Part shown: positions 30,871-36,449 of the stretch, piece after piece | Position numbering within the stretch: the stretch's first letter is position 1 | Layout of the letters: each line of letters begins with the position of its first letter | Assembly (NCBI GenBank): GCA_003427395.1 | Contig: BFEA01000150.1 | Span: 81,056 to 117,504, forward strand | Reading direction: 5' to 3' | Origin: Chara braunii | Lineage: Eukaryota > Streptophyta > Charophyceae > Charales > Characeae | DNA: 36,449 bases | Made by a program: the position numbers and the translations under genes | The notes under the pieces: model-generated | The model's input: the letters and a program-made list of their open reading frames with translations, nothing else | The model's database searches: none | What the model was told of the DNA's origin: nothing

Positions 30871-31765
30871 GGACCCACTCTCTCAAAACACTCAGACTGC
30901 GGCAAGGTTAGTGATCAGGTGAATTAGGTAGGTCACGTGTGAGATCCCGATTAGCGAAAAATAGGGAGAATCGTTAAGATTAGAGGATATAAATAATCCG
31001 GGGCTAAATCCGATCGTGGATAATTTTGAATAAATTTCAGTCAACTTCTAATAATCATTGGTTTTCTTCCCTTTTATCGTTTTAAATTATTTTTTTTATT
31101 TGAAGTTATTTCTTAATTCTATTATCGAAAATAATAAAAATAAACGTAATTTTATCAAAAATAAATTCTGAGGGAATTCTATTAAATAGCGCAAATTCCT
31201 TTGTTTTTCCCTCTCTTATTATTTTTAATTCTTTCTTCCTAATTTTAATTCTGTAATTAAAATTAACAAAATTTAAGGCTCCATCTCCCCGTCGATTGGC
31301 TGATGTAGAAGAGTCACGCCAAGGCCTATTCCTACATCCCCGCCCTGCGGCTAGTCGCTTCGGAACTAGCCTGTTAACGGACGGGAACAACAGGCACTAG
31401 ATGCGGCCGGTGCAGTCATCCGTTTCGCCGTTCTCAAGGGCTAGTCTCGGCACATGTCGTGGCAAAAATCAGGGGTCCCTTCCTGACCCCTAATTTTTTC
31501 CGATGAGTCAGACGAAAGTCCCTGTAAGTTTCCCTTTGATCATTTAGCCTAAAGGCCAATTAGGCGAATTTCGGGTGGCCAACTGGGATTCGGTCGCCCG
31601 ACAAACAAGCCCGGACCTCTTCTCGACGCCCCCGTCGAGCCCGGGCCGTCTCAATCAAGCAAATCGTATGAGATTTAAAGTGATCACCAGCGCGTGGCTC
31701 TTATGTCGGCGCTTCTCTTTTCCCCAAACCGCAATCGTTAACCAAAGAGGGACTATTTCTCAAGA
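30871..31765. other. AT-rich and hairpin-bearing sequence downstream of element 2
   Basis: The block 30990-31265 is very AT-rich. AGGGGTC (31472-31478) and GACCCCT (31486-31492) form a 7-bp hairpin followed by a T run. CTTCTCTTTTCCCC at 31712-31725 is a 14-base polypurine run on the - strand and could be the polypurine tract of element 2, with the 3' LTR following toward lower coordinates. That reading is speculative since no LTR repeat was identified. Confidence 0.3.
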
Positions 31766-31905
31766 TTATGGGACTCGTCGATTCCCGGCGTTTTCCACTA
31801 CTCTATGAGGAACAACCTGTTCGTTAAACATAGTCCCCATGATACCACTCCCAGAAACACAAAATACTATAGAAGGCACGTTCTCATAGGCATAAAAAAA
31901 AACAG
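31766..31905 (-). pseudogene. Short continuation after the A9 tract, unidentified
   Basis: If the frame slips by one base at the nine-A run (31894-31902), about 44 further codons are open: YAYENVPSIVFCVSGSGIMG followed by TMFNEQVVPHRVVENAGNRRVP, ending with TAA at 31768-31766. The composition looks protein-like, and the VSGSG stretch could be a degraded protease-type DSGS motif, but the catalytic Asp is absent, so no function is assigned. Confidence 0.35.
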
Positions 31906-32430
31906 GCGCGGTGCAGTCCGCTCAAGCGCCCGAAACCGTGACTGATGTGCGATTGGATTGACGTCGATAAATGGTTTGTCCGCTAACGGCCGAGAATGAA
32001 CGAAAATCTCATCGGTCTGAGGTACCAGTTTTCCTCGTTCAGGGTTAATATGAACCGTGTCTGTGGTAGGCACTCTTGCGGCACCGGTAATATACAAGGA
32101 TTCATCTCGTATTCGCTTGGACGGTTCCCGTACGGAGCATCGCACACGCTCACCAAGCGCTAACCTCAAGGACATTGTTGTTGTATCAGCAACTCCCTCA
32201 GGGCATTGTTTTCGTGGTCGTAATACTCTTCGTTTATCTTTCTCTCCCTCTCGATCCACTGGGTCAACTCTCTCCTCTGAGGAAAGAGTCCACGAAGATT
32301 TGGTAGAGATGACGCGGATGGGCATTATAGGCGTCTCGCTTTCTTGCGGTAAGAAGATTCTGACACTCCGACTCTTTACTGTCGCCTTTACCTCATCCTC
32401 GTCCAACGACGTTCGTCTGAACTCCAAGTT
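31867..32430 (-). pseudogene. Post-gag segment of element 2
   Basis: This frame is -1 relative to gag and overlaps its end. The natural-looking protein sequence passes from the gag frame (VFPSKG) into this one (LEFRRTSLDEDEVKATVKSR) near 32430, implying one lost base or programmed -1 frameshifting; there is no ATG at the junction. The segment is charged and about 185 residues long. TTTMSLRLALGER...REPSKRIR loosely recalls the conserved TLSLRE-like block found between gag and protease in some gypsy polyproteins, which is a weak resemblance from memory only. The frame ends at TAG 31869-31867 just after a run of nine A (31894-31902). Confidence 0.6.
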
Positions 32431-34301
32431 CCCTTCGAAGGAAATACGGGTGCATTTATCGGATTGTCGGTTCTCTTGACGTACTGTCGGTCCCTAAGTC
32501 TCACTACGCCATAGTCTATTGCCTTCAAAAGATCCGGGCAATCTCTCCCGATATGGTCTTCCGAACAACAATAGATGCATGTGTTACGAGGAGAATAAGG
32601 TTGAGCCTCTACATGTCTATATTCTTCATGTCCGCCTGATACCTGCGCATCCTGAGGACGGGGGTCAGCGTCTCCTCTGGCATCATCGCGATAGTCCCGA
32701 TCAACATCTCTCCTCTCGTCCCGCTCGCAGGAATTGTCGCGTCGGTCGCTCATTGTCGCATGGTAATACCTATCTAAACTCTTTGGATATCCCTCCGCAT
32801 ATCGGAGATCTTCACGACCTGGATCATATATCGGGCTGTGAGGGTAGGTCTCCACCCGACCGTGCTGTCGATACTCGTTATCCCTATCCGTCGTATAGTC
32901 TCTATGATAGGCAACCCGTCGATCCCGATCCTTGTCCGGGTACCTAGGGGAATCGTCGCGACGTATATGATATCGTTGCTCCCTCGCTCGATCGTCTGCG
33001 TCTCTCCACGGTCTTGGGTCGCGATTATCCTACCTTAGCAAGTATGCTAAGCCAGTCCTAACTCGATCGCACCTCAGCTAGTTCGACGAACCGTACCTTG
33101 CCTGATAACCAACAGTCTCCATCTTAGCCTCTATTCTGGCGACTTGTCTCGTCAAAACCTTAATCATTTCCCTCATCTCCCTTATCTCGTATATCTCCAT
33201 CTCGTTGTCCCTCCGTCGTTGCGGTTTGTCTCTGTCCATCAAGTAACGTCGCTCTGTCCACGGATGATCGTTAAAATCTGGACACCTATTAATCCCGTAC
33301 TCCTGATAGAGGGAAAAATCCTGACGCTGCATACCCCTCCAGAGTAAATCCTTATAATCATCCGCCTCTGCCTTCATTGCCAACTTAAGTAACGCAGTGA
33401 ATTCTAACTTATCGTGAGGCGTCTCCCTCATCACCGCCTTTTGCTTCCCTCTGGGTAGTCGGCTAAGGAAGATTGTGCATCTATCACCCTCTGACAACTT
33501 CCCTCTTGCCATAAGGGCATCAGATACCTTCTGAAATCGCATCCCGAATGCTTGGACACTGTCGTCCTCTCCCTGAGTCAACGTTTTTAAATCTTGGATT
33601 GAATATTTGACGTCTTCCAACTTAAAAAGCTCATAAAGGCAAGCTTTGTACGTAGCCCACCTCCTATCCCTTGGTCGAGCTTCCTTGATTATCTGGTTTA
33701 GGCTTGGGTCCGAGTTAAACAGAAAACTGTCTGTAATCTCATCCTCGCACCACTGGCTGCGGTACGCGTGTAGCTCCCACTTCTCGAGATACTCAGTGAT
33801 ACCGTATCCCTTGAAAACGGGTGGCCTGGTATCTAACTCTGCCGGTTGGTGAGAGATGATGAATCGATCTCTCCTTTCGTAAGGGAGTGTGTACGACTTG
33901 CCCGTCTGCGGATCGTAGATCCGTTGAGGCGGCCTGCTCCTCTCATGAGGCCTATCTCTATCTCTCCAAGCCTGATCCCTGACGCACTGATCTCTCCAGT
34001 CATCTATGCGTCGGTCCTCTCTAGCGTCTCTCCACTCGTAGGCAGATGAGCGTCGATCGTCCATCTCTCCCCGAAAACTGGGAGACTCTGTTATGTCCTC
34101 CATCCGTATCTTCGACGGCGGTCTCTCAGGCTCGGTAACGACGGGCCCGCCCATCACTTCGGGCTCTCCATCGTCGGGTTGCTCTGCGCATTCGAGAGGC
34201 ACGTTCTGTCGAATGTGCTCCTTGAGCTCGCGAAGGGTTCGACCGGGCGACAGGTGATACTTTCCCGTATCTACATGAACTCCCATGGTGTAGGACTCCA
34301 T
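32388..34301 (-). pseudogene. gag: Gag of element 2, two in-frame TAG stops
   Basis: One continuous frame from the ATG at 34301 to TAA at 32388-32390, interrupted by TAG at 33080-33078 and at 33032-33030. The N-terminal ~135 residues are Arg/Asp-rich. Residues about 137-330 resemble a retrotransposon gag capsid domain (PPVFKGYGITEYLEKWELHA, ATYKACLYELF, QAFGMRFQKVSDALM, FLSRLPRGKQ). A helical segment EIREMREMIKVLTRQVARIE (about 374-393) could be coiled coil. After the second stop, an Arg/Asp-rich linker leads to a zinc knuckle CIYCCSEDHIGRDC (32579 to 32538) with correct CX2CX4HX4C spacing, then CPDLLKAIDYG, a context common in gypsy gag-pol of plants and algae. The frame is open a further nine codons upstream of the first ATG. 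Confidence 0.85.
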
Positions 34302-35079
34302 ACCTGGTGCAAGTGGCTCATTTGGAGCCTGGGCCTAATGAATAAGTCCCGGTAGGGCCGGCTAACTATTCTCAGAACTACAAGTCCGTGTTTCACACTT
34401 AACGAACGTTAAACTAGCTAGAATCACTCATCCAGCCCGGACCTATGATGAATTACCCTCTCATATCTCCAACCTATTGGATCTTGTCAGCACAGTCCAT
34501 GATGCCCTTCCATCCATCACGACGAGATCGAGCCCTGTCATAATGTGAGAGTCGTTAAAAAGAGCTGGCAGCTCAAACCTATTTGTGAACAGTCCTTTAT
34601 GTCCTAACAAATATGCTAGGAACTTCTTCAGTTGGGGCGTTGGGCCGGCTTGAAATTAGAGCTTACAGGCGACAGCCCGGACCAATTTTGAGTTGTCTGG
34701 GAGCGTCACAAACCTTGGTTAGCAGAGCCCAAGAGAAGAGGTGGGCGGGAGGGCCGCAACCGTGATCAGCGACACCCTGCAGTATGCAAAAAACTTAGTG
34801 AGAAGGGCGGGCGGGATGGAGCAGCATCTCTAACAGCAAGCTGTCGTATGAGAAAAGGAAGACTCAAAATAGTCAGAAATAGGGATGTGAGAGAACTCAA
34901 TTGACATTGGTAGAGAGAAGTACAAAAGGGATTAGGAAGGAGGCGCGATGACAGCCTAACTGAGACTTTCCGCAGATTGACAGAGCCCTTGCGGATAGGA
35001 GCCACACCGAAGTCGTACTAATCTAGACTGATCTAAAAAGGAAAGGGTGTTGAAATTTCGGTTTCGGATTGGCCTATAG
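34302..35079 (-). other. Untranslated leader region of element 2; no gene
   Basis: This is upstream of the - strand gag and should hold its leader and primer-binding site. I searched for complements of common primer tRNA 3' ends (initiator Met, Asp) and found no convincing match. The 79-codon - strand frame at 34766-35005 is Ser/Leu-rich with no domain. Confidence 0.35.
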
Positions 35080-35101
35080 GCCTTATATTCGAATATAAGG
35101 C
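35080..35101. repeat. 22-bp perfect palindrome
   Basis: Centred on TTCGAA (35088-35093), the 22 bases 35080-35101 equal their own reverse complement. A second perfect 12-bp palindrome, GGCCTATAGGCC, overlaps it at 35071-35082. Related TATTCGAATATA words recur near 36388. It could form a cruciform or bind a dimeric protein. Confidence 0.9.
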
Positions 35102-35600
35102 ATGGACTCAACTCGAGGGAGTTTTGTTTACTGCACTCTTGAGTAGGTATCCGAGCAACGGACCCTGTCCCCTAGTCAAAAACCCAAAATTAAGAGCTGA
35201 GCGTACTCACTCTTTGAATTTTTAAGCCTTTTTCGTAATTTTAAGAGATTTTTTATCGTTTAAATTAATAAAAATTGCTTATAAACGAGAAGAAAACACT
35301 ACCTCGCGCTCAACGCATAGGGGGATGTAATGAAAACCCTAGCGAGTCGCGAGTTATGCACGTGCTTCCTTCTACCCCTTGCTTTTGATTTAATCTGAAT
35401 ACTTGATAAATAATTAGTAAAAAGTAGCTTTAATAACTGAAAATTCCCGTCATTTGCCTCAGGCCTTCGAGAACAAGCCAGTAGGTTCACCCGAACTCAG
35501 GTTACCGCAACATCTCTTTCCCTTCGTCCTCTAGGGAATTCTTTTCTATTTTTCAATTATAAATTAAAGAAAATGTATTTAGTTAGGATAAAATCTCTTT
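35102..35600. other. AT-rich interval; no gene recognised
   Basis: AT-rich sequence (especially 35210-35285 and 35540-35585) without repeats or a recognisable coding region. The composition resembles the AT-rich block at 30990-31265 on the other side of element 2, but I could not align the two. Confidence 0.4.
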
Positions 35601-35607
35601 CTTAGTT

Positions 35608-36449
35608 CGCAACCCGTCAGGGGTGCGTTTTATGCCCCTGAGACATTTTTTTTCCCCGTCGCCCTTTTCTTCGTTTTACCGATGGTTCATTCGGATCCCT
35701 TGGTCGTTGAAAGACTGGTAAAATGAAAGACACATACATTTAGTGGGGGGCGGGAGTTCAAGCAAGCGCAGGACCGGTAGGTGTAAAATGAAAGGCACAG
35801 GCAATTTAAAGGGGGATGACAGTTCAAGCAAGCGCAGAACCGGTAGCTGCCCGTGGCATTAGGGCCTTGATTTTCGAATGAAACGTCGTGGATAGGGCGC
35901 ATTTTTGGGGGAGGGGCGACTGGAAGGCGCAGGCGGGTCCAATCTTGCAATTTTTTAGCACCAACTTTGGCGATTTGTCGTACGCAGAATAATTGGAGAA
36001 AAGATATGAAAATTTGATATCCGGTAGGCTAGGTTGTAATCTTTCCAGAAAAAATATCAACCAAATAAAATAACATCGTTTAGACCATGAAATAAATGCC
36101 GCGCTAATTCGTCACTTTTTCCATTTTTGGCACACGACAACTTGTTCGTAGCCCGTCAGGGTTGCGTTTTCCCGCCCTGAGACATTTCAACGTCAATCAA
36201 ATTTCAATGTCGGTGGTCGTCGGGAGGGTGCGCATTTGAGGTTTTGGGGCCTTGCAAGGGCCAGGAACACATAGGACCGGTAGTTGCCCGTAGGATGCCG
36301 AGGTTCTTAAGCCATTTTCAAAATTGAAACGGTGCAGGTGCACTTTTCGTGAATAGCAAAGCTTCTCGAATAGAAAACATACACATTGTATTCGAATATA
36401 ACAGGTACCCTTTCTATTCGGATTTTGAAAAGAGAAAACTTGTGTATTC
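35608..36449. repeat. Diverged direct repeat with conserved hairpin, plus 66-bp duplication
   Basis: A CCCGTCAGGG..GCGTTTT..CCCTGAGACATT module occurs at 35613-35647 and again at 36152-36186. In each, the TCAGGG and CCCTGA arms form a 6-7-bp hairpin with a loop containing GCGTTTT. Downstream of each, ACCGGTAG..TGCCCGT follows (35839 and 36276). The first copy also contains a two-unit 66-bp duplication (35717-35846) with GTAAAATGAAAG, GTTCAAGCAAGCGCAG and ACCGGTAG. This may be LTR-internal repetition of element 2 or a separate satellite. Confidence 0.7.

Larger units (their letters stand above)
31766..34301 (-). mobile_element. Ty3/gypsy-type element 2, gag-containing, no RT or integrase seen
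   Basis: On the - strand a long gag with a CCHC knuckle is followed by about 0.6 kb of further coding-like sequence in two successive frames, after which recognisable coding stops. The remaining 31.7 kb toward the start of the window contains no - strand RT, RNase H or integrase. The element is therefore truncated, badly decayed, or a gag-only non-autonomous type. LTRs and primer-binding site were not identified. It is unrelated at sequence level to element 1 and its gag has a different, Arg/Asp-rich character. Confidence 0.7.

Overview
The window is eukaryotic, repeat-dominated nuclear DNA, and I recognise no conventional host gene in it. The evidence for a plant-type genome is a chromodomain-bearing Ty3/gypsy retrotransposon, a second gypsy-type gag on the opposite strand, a primer-binding site complementary to tRNA-Asp as in plant Athila/Tat-type elements, and abundant CT/CA and TAA microsatellites with several minisatellite families. 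A streptophyte, possibly a charophyte alga such as Chara, fits best. That placement is inference from element style, not from a diagnostic gene.

Region 1 (1-9400): a nearly full-length but broken chromovirus on the + strand. Gag (1746-3875), protease (3719-5080), reverse transcriptase, RNase H, integrase and a C-terminal chromodomain (to 8343) follow in canonical order, interrupted by four nonsense codons and at least three frameshifts. An AT-rich leader precedes gag and a roughly 1 kb tail follows pol; I could not delimit its LTRs. Region 2 (9700-12030): microsatellites and three unrelated tandem arrays with periods near 32, 50 and 81 bp. The 81-bp array is the most unusual, because each full unit carries hairpin arms and a complete set of intron-like signals.

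Region 3 (12882-26820): two direct copies (A 12882-16785, B 23660-26820) of a composite dispersed repeat, each built in the same order: about 1.9 kb of non-repetitive DNA, a TAA-type microsatellite, a 132-bp tandem array, then a 78-bp tandem array. Copy A contains a 441-base assembly gap inside its 132-bp array. Between the copies lie 40-bp minisatellites with alternating subtypes, a probable LTR 3' end with a tRNA-Asp primer-binding site (19373-19391), and several degenerate short tandem duplications, without a recognisable gag or pol.

Region 4 (26821-31765): simple and tandem repeats only (49-bp array, long polypyrimidine tracts, TAA runs, a 110-bp duplication). Region 5 (31766-36449): a second gypsy-type element on the - strand with a long, broken gag containing a CCHC zinc knuckle and a post-gag segment but no reverse transcriptase or integrase in the window, so it is either truncated or a gag-only non-autonomous element. 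Its upstream side carries a 22-bp perfect palindrome and a repeated hairpin module. The genes do not work together as a host pathway: the window is an accumulation of decaying retroelements and satellite-like DNA.
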